DNA from: Flavobacterium tyrosinilyticum
GTDB taxonomy: Bacteria; Bacteroidota; Bacteroidia; Flavobacteriales; Flavobacteriaceae
Direction: 5' to 3'
Length of the DNA: 64,000 nt
Assembly: GCF_023656565.1 (NCBI RefSeq)
Contig: NZ_JAMOKG010000003.1
Span: 186,001 to 250,000 of the forward strand
Shown here: positions 24,090 to 31,779 of the stretch, piece by piece
Layout: the number at the start of each line of letters is the position of its first letter
How positions within the stretch are numbered: the first letter of the stretch is position 1
Position numbers and translations under genes: made by a program
Notes under the pieces: model-generated
The model's database searches: none
What the model saw: the letters and a program-made list of their open reading frames with translations, nothing else
Told to the model about the DNA's origin: nothing

Positions 24090-24791
24090 TTATTCGGTTT
24101 TATCACCTTCATAAGCTTCTTCATCATCATACGAAAGATATGACCAATCGATATCAATATTCTCCAGAATGGCATCAAATCGTTCCTGATCGCTTGATCC
24201 AATAAAAGCTGCCGTACAATTGTTTTCCTGATCGAATGACAAACTGATTACTACATAAAAACCATCTGTATATACCTTTTGATTTTCTCTGCTGATTTCA
24301 GGAACAAGCGCATAATTTTCTTCAACCAGCTTTACAATTTCCGAATTAATTCCTCCAAAATGATTTCCATTAAATTGAAGTCCGCCCAATGTACCGCTGA
24401 AAACTGCCATTAGTAGAAAAAAGTTCTCCGTTGTTTGAGTTTCGATTTCCCAATCCGATTTTTCGATTGTATCGTAATTGCCGTAAACTGGAGGATTTTC
24501 CTTTGATAAATCTTCCTTTTTAATTCCCCAAAAAGCAACATTTTGATTTTCTTCGTAAAAAACCAGAAAATCATCATCTGAAAATCCGATTTCATTTTCA
24601 GGTTTCAAAAGTCTGTTAAAACTGTAATTGAGGTTTTCTTCTTTCCCTAATTCCAAATAGTATTCTTTGAGTTTTAAAGGAAGTTTACTCTCTAATGTTT
24701 TCTCAAGATCAAGGATTTGATTTTCTGAAAATCCGTAGTTTTCATTTTCAGACAAATTGTAAAGGCGTTTAATTTTTTGAATGTAATTCAT
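24090..24791 (-). CDS. SMI1/KNR4 (SUKH superfamily) protein, second copy
   Basis: A 233-residue protein from the ATG at 24791 (MNYIQKIKRLYNLSEN...). The frame can begin seven codons earlier (MIKATAK), but MNYIQ matches the usual start just before the first helix. SUKH features: SENQILDLEKTLESKLPLKL then KEYYLELGKEENL, DDDFLVFYEENQNVAFWGIK and NFFLLMAVFSGTLGGLQFNG. The C-terminus is very acidic (WSYLSYDDEEAYEGDKTE). It is first in the run 24791-20972, with the next gene two bases away. No toxin gene is adjacent, so it may be an orphan immunity gene. Confidence 0.82.
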   Translation of the reverse strand: MNYIQKIKRLYNLSENENYGFSENQILDLEKTLESKLPLKLKEYYLELGKEENLNYSFNRLLKPENEIGFSDDDFLVFYEENQNVAFWGIKKEDLSKENPPVYGNYDTIEKSDWEIETQTTENFFLLMAVFSGTLGGLQFNGNHFGGINSEIVKLVEENYALVPEISRENQKVYTDGFYVVISLSFDQENNCTAAFIGSSDQERFDAILENIDIDWSYLSYDDEEAYEGDKTE

Positions 24792-24934
24792 TTTGGCTGT
24801 AGCTTTAATCAAATGTGAAAATACACAAAAACGGTGTAAGATTGCAACTACTTAATACTAGAAGTTTATTTTTTTTTTGAGAAGAATGAAGAATTGGTAA
24901 GAATTGTTTTTTTCTAGTCACTTTTTTTTGACTA

Positions 24935-24966
24935 ATTGACTGGCGATGATATTCGGCTGAACTTTG
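24935..24966 (+). promoter_or_regulatory. Candidate promoter of the DsbA-like lipoprotein gene
   Basis: ATTG (24935-24938), 20 bases, then GAACTTTG (24959-24966) resembles the Bacteroidota -33/-7 promoter with one mismatch in each box. Transcription would start near 24973, giving a leader of about 33 bases before the ATG at 25006. Confidence 0.4.
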
Positions 24967-25005
24967 CAGTAAATTCAAAACTCGGGAGTCATTTTAAAAA
25001 TTTCT

Positions 25006-25992
25006 ATGAAAATACTGTCGCTACTATTAATCCTGATTTGCAGTGTAAGCTGCCAGTCGCAAACAAATTTAAAAATGAGTGAAGACAAAACAAATCCGCT
25101 AATGTGTGATCCTGTTAGCGGAATGTGCGAGATGCCTGTTGGCGAAAAATCAAATGAAAAAACAGCTATTCCAACAGAAAATAAACCTGTAAAAATTATT
25201 TACTATACCGATCCTATTTGTTCTTCTTGCTGGGGAATTGAACCTCAGCTTAGAAAATTAAAACTTGAATATGGCGATTATTTTGAAATTGATTACCGAA
25301 TGGGCGGTTTATTACCTGATTGGAGTTACAACAGTGGCGGAATAAGCAAACCTTCTGACGTTGCACATCATTGGAATGAAGCGAGTTTGTATTACGAAAT
25401 GCCCATTGACGGAAATGTTTGGATTGAAGATCCGTTAGATTCTTCTTATCCTTCTTGTATTGCCATGAAAGCGGCTCAAATACAGAGTAAAGAAAAAGCT
25501 GTAAAATTTATGCGTGTTCTACGCGAAGAATTATATCTAAACAAAAAGAACATTGCCAAATGGGAAAACATAGCAGAAGCAGCAAAAATTGCTGGTTTGG
25601 ATGTTCCAAAACTAAAAACCGATTATGATGGAGATGCCAAAAAACTTTTTCAAGAAGATTTAAACTTAGCCAAAACGCTTGGAGTACGAGGTTTCCCTAC
25701 CTTATTTTTAGCCGATGCTGATAATAACCAATTAACGGTTTACGGTTCTAAACCTTATGCTTCTTATGAAAATGCTTTATTAGCATTATTTCCCGATGCA
25801 AAAAAGAAAACCATTAAAAATGAAAATCCGTTAGATTTGTTTGAGATTTTCCCAACATTAGCTCCAAAAGAGTATGCTGTAATTCAAAATATTTCAGTGA
25901 ATGATGCCAAAATAATTTTAGAAGAATTTTTTAATAAGGGAAAATTAAATAAAAAAACGATAAAGAATGGTTCAATTTATAGTATTAAGTAA
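25006..25992 (+). CDS. DsbA-family thioredoxin-fold lipoprotein (FrnE/SpxH-like)
   Basis: A 328-residue lipoprotein: MKILSLLLILICSVSCQSQT has the lipobox (VSCQ). A Cys-rich linker NPLMCDPVSGMCEMP (about 31-45) carries an extra Cys pair in a CxxxxxxC spacing. The DsbA-like domain (about 60-260) has active-site motif YTDPICSSCWGIEPQL, in which the CSSC pair is followed by Trp-Gly as in FrnE/YjbH-SpxH proteins. It continues with the inserted helical domain and the cis-Pro loop LGVRGFPTLFLAD. A 60-residue C-terminal helical tail follows. It would act on thiols in the periplasm. The gene stands alone. Confidence 0.82.
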   Translation: MKILSLLLILICSVSCQSQTNLKMSEDKTNPLMCDPVSGMCEMPVGEKSNEKTAIPTENKPVKIIYYTDPICSSCWGIEPQLRKLKLEYGDYFEIDYRMGGLLPDWSYNSGGISKPSDVAHHWNEASLYYEMPIDGNVWIEDPLDSSYPSCIAMKAAQIQSKEKAVKFMRVLREELYLNKKNIAKWENIAEAAKIAGLDVPKLKTDYDGDAKKLFQEDLNLAKTLGVRGFPTLFLADADNNQLTVYGSKPYASYENALLALFPDAKKKTIKNENPLDLFEIFPTLAPKEYAVIQNISVNDAKIILEEFFNKGKLNKKTIKNGSIYSIK

Positions 25993-26000
25993 TTTAAAAA

Positions 26001-26063
26001 ATGTTCTAGCGGAACATGTCGTCGGTAAAAAAATAAATGCGGTTGTGAGTTTCGTCCCATAGG
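26001..26063. repeat. Short palindromic remnants after the DsbA-like gene
   Basis: ATGTTC TAGCG GAACAT (26001-26017) and TCCC ATA GGGA (26053-26063) are two small hairpins separated by AT-rich sequence. They resemble the CGTTCCGTAGGAACG and TGTCCCTATAGGACA hairpins inside the element at 52275-52452, suggesting a decayed copy of the same family. Confidence 0.4.
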
Positions 26064-26134
26064 GAGGTTTCAATTTCGAAAATTAATTATAAAAATGCCA
26101 TTTATTCTAAAATAAAAACAATAATCATTCACAT

Positions 26135-26830
26135 TTAAAGTTGTGATTTGATCATACTAATTATTTTATCAGCTTCATGCTTAAATTGTTTTTGATATTT
26201 AGCTCTTATTGAACTTTTGTAAATTTTATCAAAATAGATCCAACCACCAATTTTTTGAATTATATATTTGGGTTGTGCATCAAAATTGTAACATTTATCT
26301 ACAGGAAATTTTAATAAAAAATTTTGTAAAACTATATCAAGTAAGGATTGATCTAAAAAATTATTTTTTACTAAATCTATATATTCGAATTCACAATTAT
26401 AATTCGAATCAAAATAGAGCTCACCTTTCAAATCATACGTGATATCATAGTATTCAATTAATTTTTCAAAACTTTCAAATGAAATAAGTTTTTCTGAATG
26501 ACGTGGTAAAATTACAAATGGTTTTTCTCTGTCGTCAACTATTGAGATTATATCTCCATCAATTGTTGTTGCAATAGTTAAAGAATTTAAGGTAAGTTGT
26601 ATTTCTTCATCCGTTAAATCCCATATATCCATATATTCTCCGAAATTTGATTTAACATAATTCTCATCAGGATAAAACATAATTATTAACTCAGTTATAT
26701 TTCCTAATCCATAAGTAAATAAAAATTCTTTATAATCTGATGGTAATGTAAAATAAACAAGACTATCAATCTTTAGAAGATCAATTTTCTTTAAAGGTTT
26801 TATTTTTCCAATAATGTAAAACTCTTCCAT
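26135..26830 (-). CDS. SMI1/KNR4-like (SUKH superfamily) protein, third copy
   Basis: A 231-residue soluble protein with SUKH-like landmarks: LVYFTLPSDYKEFLFTYGLG (about 24-43), MDIWDLTDEEIQLTLNS, TTIDGDIISIVDDREKPFVI and FESFEKLIEYYDI. The C-terminal half (about 150-231) is less typical and includes AQPKYIIQKIGGWIYFDKIY. Its local base composition is more AT-rich than its neighbours, which can indicate recent acquisition. It is separated from the SUKH run at 20972-24791 by the DsbA-like gene. No toxin gene is adjacent. Confidence 0.7.
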   Translation of the reverse strand: MEEFYIIGKIKPLKKIDLLKIDSLVYFTLPSDYKEFLFTYGLGNITELIIMFYPDENYVKSNFGEYMDIWDLTDEEIQLTLNSLTIATTIDGDIISIVDDREKPFVILPRHSEKLISFESFEKLIEYYDITYDLKGELYFDSNYNCEFEYIDLVKNNFLDQSLLDIVLQNFLLKFPVDKCYNFDAQPKYIIQKIGGWIYFDKIYKSSIRAKYQKQFKHEADKIISMIKSQL

Positions 26831-26969
26831 AATACTTTATTTTTATTTAACACAATAAATACTTCATAATTCAAAGTAAAATTATATTAATATAAATTCA
26901 GAGAAGGACAATAAAAGTTTTTAAAGTATTATTTTAAGCTTAAAATGAATTACGAGGTTTTTAACAACC

Positions 26970-27443
26970 TTAAATCTCCTTCAAAATCAAATCGGCTACA
27001 ACATCTATTGCCTGATTAATAATCTCTTCTGGATTTCCTTTAAACTCAAAACGTTTGGCAATTTGTATCTCACCAAAAATGATATGGATAAAAATGGTCC
27101 CAACAGGTTTAGACTCACTTTCGCTTCCGCCAGGTGTCGTTAATCCCGTTAATCCAACACAGATATCAGAATTAATGTAACGGTAAAAGTTCTGTGCCAT
27201 TAACTTGGTAACTTCTGCAGATTCAGCACTGTATTGTTCAATTGTTCCCCACGGAATATGAAGCAAATCTTCTTTCATAGACGAATGATAACAAACCATT
27301 CCCCCAATCAGAATTCTTCCAGAATTAAAAACTGTTGAAAATTCATAACACATTTTTCCTGCCGAAGCACTTTCTGCAAATGCTATTGTTAAATTCTTTT
27401 CTATTAAAGCCTTACAACATGCCGTTACCTTATCTGATGCCAT
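26970..27443 (-). CDS. CinA C-terminal-domain protein (nicotinamide-nucleotide amidase-like)
   Basis: A 157-residue stand-alone CinA/PncC domain from the ATG at 27443 (MASDKVTACC...). The frame can also start seven codons earlier. Landmarks: LTIAFAESASAGKMCYEFST (normally AESxTGG), GGMVCYHSSMKEDLLHIP, YSAESAEVTKLMA and GLTGLTTPGGSESES (normally GITGIAGPGG), then KPVGTIFIHI. The family hydrolyses nicotinamide mononucleotide to nicotinate mononucleotide for NAD recycling. Here the first glycine motif reads ESASAG and the third GLTTPGG, conservative changes that are shared by a subgroup of short CinA proteins. Stands alone. Confidence 0.85.
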   Translation of the reverse strand: MASDKVTACCKALIEKNLTIAFAESASAGKMCYEFSTVFNSGRILIGGMVCYHSSMKEDLLHIPWGTIEQYSAESAEVTKLMAQNFYRYINSDICVGLTGLTTPGGSESESKPVGTIFIHIIFGEIQIAKRFEFKGNPEEIINQAIDVVADLILKEI

Positions 27444-27794
27444 ATCGATTAAATTTAATTGCAAATTAATTTCATTTCAAATGTAGATTGTTTAAACACA
27501 ATTGCCTTACATAATTTCTTACAACATTTATAATATAAATAACTGTTAATTATGCAACTATAATGTTTTTTTCTATAAGGTTTCTGATCTATTTAGAGGG
27601 TAATTTTGTAAATACAGCTTTTCTTGGTGACCTTATAAAATTATAAGCCAGAAAAAATTAAAAGCCGAAAATAGGTCATTTAAAGAAAGCTCAAGGACAG
27701 AAATTACAGTGAAAACTATTGTAAAGATTTTTAAAGGTCTTCGTTGTGAAGATTCAATATTGAAAATAAAATAACAAATCAAAAAAACACTATT
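27444..27794. other. 351-base divergent gap with a -7-like element
   Basis: No gene is seen. TAATTTTG at 27601-27608 is a perfect -7 element on the plus strand, but the region 19 bases upstream lacks a TTTG; TTTCTG at 27581-27586 is too close. If it is used, the transcript for the acidic protein gene at 27795 has a leader of about 180 bases, in which GGTGACCTTATAAAATTATAAG (interrupted palindrome around 27632-27650) is the only visible structure. Confidence 0.3.
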
Positions 27795-28283
27795 ATGGAA
27801 AAGCAACATAACCATAATTATGGTCAATTTGATCCTGATTATATCGAACAAAACACCCTTGTAGATGGTACTTATTCTAATGAAGACGAATTTAAACAAG
27901 TTTTGAAAAAAAATGATAACCGAGAATTTGGCGAAAGCGATCCCGATTATTACGAACAAAATACGCTAGTTGATAATGACAATTATGCGCGAGATGAGGA
28001 TCCGTATCAATATCAGGAAGAGTTTATTGAAGATCCTACGCGCCTAACAGGTGATTGTGAGTCTAATACCGCTATTCGTTCAGAAAATATTCCGAATCAG
28101 GAAAGAATCATCAATGAAGATGATGCCATTACAAACGACGGCACAGAAGATGACTTAAACGATGACTATGATCCGGATTTAGATTACGAAAAAGATCGTG
28201 AAAAAGAGGAAGATTTGGATAAGGATGAAGAATTGGATGATTTTGATGCAGAACATTATCCCGAAAACCATCCTAGAGAATAG
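27795..28283 (+). CDS. Acidic repeat-containing protein, function unknown
   Basis: A 162-residue, highly acidic cytosolic protein (more than a third Asp/Glu). The N-terminal half contains an internal repeat: FDPDYIEQNTLVDG at about 12-25 and SDPDYYEQNTLVDN at about 50-63. The C-terminus is almost pure charge (DDDYDPDLDYEKDREKEEDLDKDEELDDF; shortened here to key residues). No known family is recognised. It is followed after 33 bases by a small membrane protein and then a third small gene, forming a three-gene group. Proteins of this composition often accompany stress-response genes, but that is inference. Confidence 0.7.
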   Translation: MEKQHNHNYGQFDPDYIEQNTLVDGTYSNEDEFKQVLKKNDNREFGESDPDYYEQNTLVDNDNYARDEDPYQYQEEFIEDPTRLTGDCESNTAIRSENIPNQERIINEDDAITNDGTEDDLNDDYDPDLDYEKDREKEEDLDKDEELDDFDAEHYPENHPRE

Positions 28284-28316
28284 CAAAAATTATCGTAAAT
28301 TGTAAAGCATTAATTT

Positions 28317-28715
28317 ATGTCAATAGCAGTTCAAATTGTCTGGCTTTTTGTATTAGCAATTCCGATTGCCTGCATCAGCTGGACTGTCACACATGAAGAG
28401 ATTTTTAGAGAACCGCATGAATGGTGTGTCAAACATTCTAAAAATGACAAATTTATACTGTCAAGAAAATTTTTCTATCTCCTTACCTGTGAATATTGCT
28501 TTAGTCATTATGTTACAATTGCCTTTCTGATTATCTGCGATTATAAACTTTTGTTAAATGATTGGAGAGGATATATTTTGGCAGGGTTTTCTCTAGTTTT
28601 TATGGCAAATGTTTATATGAGTCTTTTTGCTCTATTGCGCCAAGCTATAAAAAAGGAAAAGGTCGAAATTGAGAAAATTGAAAGTGAAACTGACACTGAA
28701 AACAGTAAAAATTAA
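28317..28715 (+). CDS. Small membrane protein with two or three helices
   Basis: A 132-residue protein with hydrophobic segments at about 5-25 (VQIVWLFVLAIPIACISW), 65-82 (VTIAFLIICDYKLLL) and 88-110 (ILAGFSLVFMANVYMSLFAL). A Cys-containing motif, LTCEYCFSHYV, lies just before the second. The C-terminus is charged (KKEKVEIEKIESETDTENSKN). I do not recognise the family. CEYC resembles a metal-binding pair found in some DUF1360-like membrane proteins, but the match is weak. Second gene of the group that starts at 27795. Confidence 0.65.
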   Translation: MSIAVQIVWLFVLAIPIACISWTVTHEEIFREPHEWCVKHSKNDKFILSRKFFYLLTCEYCFSHYVTIAFLIICDYKLLLNDWRGYILAGFSLVFMANVYMSLFALLRQAIKKEKVEIEKIESETDTENSKN

Positions 28716-28753
28716 AAAATAACAAATAAGTATAATTAAAATTAATTGGCATT

Positions 28754-29026
28754 ATGGAGAATTTAAATTTTATAGACCCATTATTACACGGAATTGAACC
28801 TCAAAAGCAACCGTTAAATCTGTCAGTAAAACAAATGGTTTGTGCTGGTGTCGGTGCTCTTGTTGCTGCGGCAGTTTTAAAACAAACGGGACATAAAAAA
28901 GTAGGCGCTGTTGTAGGCGGTCTTGCATTACCAATTTTAGCATCGGCCTGTTATAAAAAATACAGTCAAGTATCTAAAGAAAAAATTGATGCGCAGGCAA
29001 GCAGCGGTATCGAATACAATCATTAA
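28754..29026 (+). CDS. Small glycine-rich membrane-associated protein
   Basis: A 90-residue protein with one central hydrophobic stretch, MVCAGVGALVAAAVLKQTGH and KKVGAVVGGLALPILASACY, that can form a helical hairpin. Ends are polar. The pattern resembles YtxH/DUF-type small stress proteins, but no specific family is recognised. It ends the three-gene group 27795-29026 and is followed by a terminator at 29048. Confidence 0.6.
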   Translation: MENLNFIDPLLHGIEPQKQPLNLSVKQMVCAGVGALVAAAVLKQTGHKKVGAVVGGLALPILASACYKKYSQVSKEKIDAQASSGIEYNH

Positions 29027-29047
29027 ACGTTTAAATAAATTATCATA

Positions 29048-29083
29048 AAAAAGAGTGCTTATTACTTTATAAGCGCTCTTTTT
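29048..29083. terminator. Terminator between convergent genes
   Basis: AAAAAGAGTGCTTAT (29048-29062) pairs with ATAAGCGCTCTTTTT (29069-29083), with one G-T pair, around a 6-base loop. It serves the gene ending at 29026 and, in reverse, the minus-strand gene ending at 29101. Confidence 0.75.
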
Positions 29084-29100
29084 ATTTTGATTGGATTGAA

Positions 29101-29469
29101 TTAAGAAATATTGCCTTCAACCCAATTTAATGCTTTATTAAAATCAGCCTTTTTATAACCACGAAATTCACCTGGAACAATATAACTAAATCCATTTGTA
29201 AAGGAGATAATTTCTTCTGTATCGGTAACAATTGCAGCTCTATTCCATTTTCCTAAATGCTTAAGTCCCAAAAGCCCATCTTCTAGCCATGCTCCTGGTG
29301 TAAAATTTTTAATGTCTGTATCTAAGACCAATAAAAAATTAATTTCATTGACTTGTTTTACCAAATGCTCAACCGCTGGAGTTACTGTAGTCAAAAAATC
29401 TTCTTTTGTTACTTCTGCCAATGCTCTAAAGGCAACAATATTATCTGTGGTATCAATTTGATGTATCAT
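29101..29469 (-). CDS. STAS/SpoIIAA-like protein
   Basis: A 122-residue soluble protein: MIHQIDTTDNIVAFRALAEV then TKEDFLTTVTPAVEHLVKQV, NEINFLLVLDTDIKNFTPGA, GLLGLKHLGKWNRAAIVTD and SFTNGFSYIVPGEFRGYKK. This is the short SpoIIAA-like (STAS-fold) family that is common as single genes and is not linked to anti-sigma kinases. Function is not established; lipid or ligand binding has been proposed for the fold. The gene is alone and convergent with the group at 27795-29026. Confidence 0.85.
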   Translation of the reverse strand: MIHQIDTTDNIVAFRALAEVTKEDFLTTVTPAVEHLVKQVNEINFLLVLDTDIKNFTPGAWLEDGLLGLKHLGKWNRAAIVTDTEEIISFTNGFSYIVPGEFRGYKKADFNKALNWVEGNIS

Positions 29470-29611
29470 GATTTTTATTCTTTTTGAGTTATTTTATACT
29501 GTTCATTTTTAAACATTTTAAGAATGTTCAACACATACTCAAATATACTCATTATCAATCAGATAACACTTACATTTAACTATTCGTTTATTATATTTTT
29601 TTAAGGTGCTA

Positions 29612-29937
29612 AGGTTCTGAGTTGATAAGGTTATAAGGTTTATATACTTTGTGTGTTAGATGCACTGCTGTGCATCTCTACGATTCTGTGATAAATATAA
29701 ACCTAGATTATCGTATAATTTAATTACCAAAGATTTTCCGTAGAGACGCACTGCAGTGCGTCTAACAATTTGTGAAATCATACAGAAAATCAAATCGGAA
29801 AGACTTTGCGTTAGATGCACTGCAGTGCATCTCTACAGTTCTGTACGGAATATCATTATCTAAAAAGCCTTTGCAACTTTGTAACTTTGCAACTATAAAC
29901 CTTAGAATCTTAGCATCTCAGAACCTTAGCGTCTTTA
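29612..29937. repeat. Nested inverted element with three GCACTGCAGTGC hairpins
   Basis: Outer arms: AAGGTGCTAAGGTTCTGAG near 29604-29622 is inverted at about 29912-29931 (CTCAGAACCTTAGCGTCTT), 16 of 19 bases matching. Inside lie three copies of a palindromic module: GTTAGATGCACTGCTGTGCATCTCTAC (29655-29681), the inverse copy GTAGAGACGCACTGCAGTGCGTCTAAC (29740-29766) and GTTAGATGCACTGCAGTGCATCTCTAC (29810-29836). Copies 1 and 3 are followed by TTCTGT. The unit is palindromic, alternates in orientation and has irregular spacing, so it is not a CRISPR. It fills most of the 535-base gap 29470-30004; the remainder (29470-29600) is AT-rich with nothing recognised. Confidence 0.7.
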
Positions 29938-29941
29938 AAAG

Positions 29942-29969
29942 AAAAGCCTGCTTTTTGAAGCAGGCTTTT
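29942..29969 (-). terminator. Terminator of the SusC/SusD operon
   Basis: AAAAGCCTGC (29942-29951) and GCAGGCTTTT (29960-29969) form a 10-bp perfect stem, followed on the minus strand by CTTTT. It lies 36 bases beyond the susD-like stop. Confidence 0.8.
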
Positions 29970-30004
29970 TGAAAAAAAAATAAAAAATAAACTAACACAC
30001 AAAC

Positions 30005-31774
30005 TTAATTGTATCCTTGATTTTGTTTGAATTCCTTAGTCACGTCGATAGTGGACTGCGGAATTGGGAAAACTCTTCTATATGGTTCTGAAGCTGGTTT
30101 TGCTGTTCCTGGAAGATCAAATTTCCCGAAACGAATCATTTGTGGTCTTCTGTATAATTCCCAGTATAATTCGAAACCAATTTCGTTATATAAAACAGTC
30201 TGATCGATTGCAGTCAAAGCTTTACCTGGAGTGCTTCCGTATAAAGATTCTCTTTTTCTACTTGTACGCAATTTGTTCAAATCATCCATTGCCTGACCCG
30301 TATTTCCTTTTCTGAAATAAGCTTCGGCTCTCATCGTGTAAATTCCTCCTAAACGGAATAAAGGAATATCAACATTACTGTTTCCGTTTCCTCCTTCTGG
30401 ATCGAATTCATATTTGAAAATACGTGCTCCCTGATTGATCTCGTTCTGAGCAAAAACTGCCTGAGCCGGATTTTTGAAAGTCAAAGAAGGCGTAAAATCC
30501 ATTCTTGTAGTTGTGCTTTTTTCCATGTATAACGGAGAAACTTTAATACGTCCGTTAACCATTTCTAAAGAACCAGATGACAATAAGATTGGTCCGTATT
30601 GAGGTCCAAATTCAATTCCTCTATTGAAGTGGAACCAAGGTAAATTAGCACTTTTCGGAACAATATCTGTTGCTGGAACACTTACATCTGTACCATCATT
30701 TTTAAACCAAGTTCCGTCAGCGTATTGGTATTTTTGTTGAAATCTCGGATCATCGTGATTTCCATTCCATGTTGCAAAAAACTCAGGAGTTGTGCAAGCC
30801 GCGTTTGTTCCTCTATTGGCTGCAGATGTTCTCTGGTTACGCTCCATACATACATAAGCAAAACTGTTAGAACCGTTTCTGATGTAATCTATCTTCTGAG
30901 AAATAGCAAAAATTAACTCTTTTCCTTTATCATTGTCTCTTGCGAAGTTTTTGAAATAATCGCTTTCTAAAGAGTACTTTCCAGAATCAATCAATAATGA
31001 AGTATAATAAATTACACGATCCATATCTGTTCCTGTACCCGTTGTGGCAGCTTCAGTAAAATTAAAACTTGAAGCCGCATTAAAACGATCTTTAAAAACC
31101 GCACGATTCAAATACATAGTTGCTAAGAATCCATAAGCTGCTTCTCTTGTAAATCTTCCGTGATGTGTTTGCTGTGTTCCCATTTCTGCTAAATCTGGCA
31201 ATAAAGCTTCAACATCTTTAATTAATTGATCGATTTGCGTATCGGCTTTTAAAATCTGTAAAGGCGCATTTGGATTCATCGGATCTCTGTAAGGCGCTTG
31301 TCCGTACAAATCTAAAGTTGTGTATAAATAATAGGCTAAAAGTCCTTTCGCTTCCGCTAAAAACAATTTCTTCTCGGGAATTGAACTTTCTTCCACTGAT
31401 TGAATTGCAGTTAACGAACGCGTAATTCCGTTTGTCAATTTGTTCCAGTTATCCACTACAACAGCATTATCAGATTTCCATGTAAACTCATGCATATCTC
31501 TCCATTTTCCGCCATCTCCCCAGTCACTTCCTCGTGTTGGCAAAATTGCTTCGTCTGTCGTGTATTCCTGCAAAGAAAAAATACCGCCGTGATCTACAAA
31601 CGTTCCGTCTCCTAAACGGTCGTAAGCAGCCGCAAGAGCTCCAGCAGGGTTTGAAGCATCTTCTCCTAAAACCTCATCCAAAACAACTTCGTCAAGGTTA
31701 GTACAGCTTGCAAAAAGCCATATAAAAGAAAATATAGCTAATGTTTTTATATTAAAAATTGTATTTGTCTTCAT
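30005..31774 (-). CDS. SusD/RagB-family nutrient-binding outer-membrane lipoprotein
   Basis: A 589-residue surface lipoprotein. The N-terminus MKTNTIFNIKTLAIFSFIWLFASC ends in a lipobox (FASC). SusD landmarks: the TPR-like helices LAEAKGLLAYYLYTTLDLYG (about 125-145) with QAPYRDP, RFTREAAYGFLATMYLNRA, and the C-terminal IPLFRLGGIYTMRAEAYFRK followed by ALTAIDQTVLYNEIGFELYW and RRVFPIPQSTID. It would cap the TonB-dependent channel encoded five bases upstream and capture substrate at the cell surface. No glycosidase gene is adjacent on this strand; the nearby enzymes are a PI-PLC-like protein and a metallophosphoesterase, suggesting a phosphorylated ligand. Confidence 0.93.
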   Translation of the reverse strand: MKTNTIFNIKTLAIFSFIWLFASCTNLDEVVLDEVLGEDASNPAGALAAAYDRLGDGTFVDHGGIFSLQEYTTDEAILPTRGSDWGDGGKWRDMHEFTWKSDNAVVVDNWNKLTNGITRSLTAIQSVEESSIPEKKLFLAEAKGLLAYYLYTTLDLYGQAPYRDPMNPNAPLQILKADTQIDQLIKDVEALLPDLAEMGTQQTHHGRFTREAAYGFLATMYLNRAVFKDRFNAASSFNFTEAATTGTGTDMDRVIYYTSLLIDSGKYSLESDYFKNFARDNDKGKELIFAISQKIDYIRNGSNSFAYVCMERNQRTSAANRGTNAACTTPEFFATWNGNHDDPRFQQKYQYADGTWFKNDGTDVSVPATDIVPKSANLPWFHFNRGIEFGPQYGPILLSSGSLEMVNGRIKVSPLYMEKSTTTRMDFTPSLTFKNPAQAVFAQNEINQGARIFKYEFDPEGGNGNSNVDIPLFRLGGIYTMRAEAYFRKGNTGQAMDDLNKLRTSRKRESLYGSTPGKALTAIDQTVLYNEIGFELYWELYRRPQMIRFGKFDLPGTAKPASEPYRRVFPIPQSTIDVTKEFKQNQGYN

Positions 31775-31779
31775 AATAA

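Noticed and set aside
29655..29836. CRISPR array
   Set aside because: Only three units, each palindromic, one inverted, with irregular spacing of 58 and 43 bases and no cas genes.
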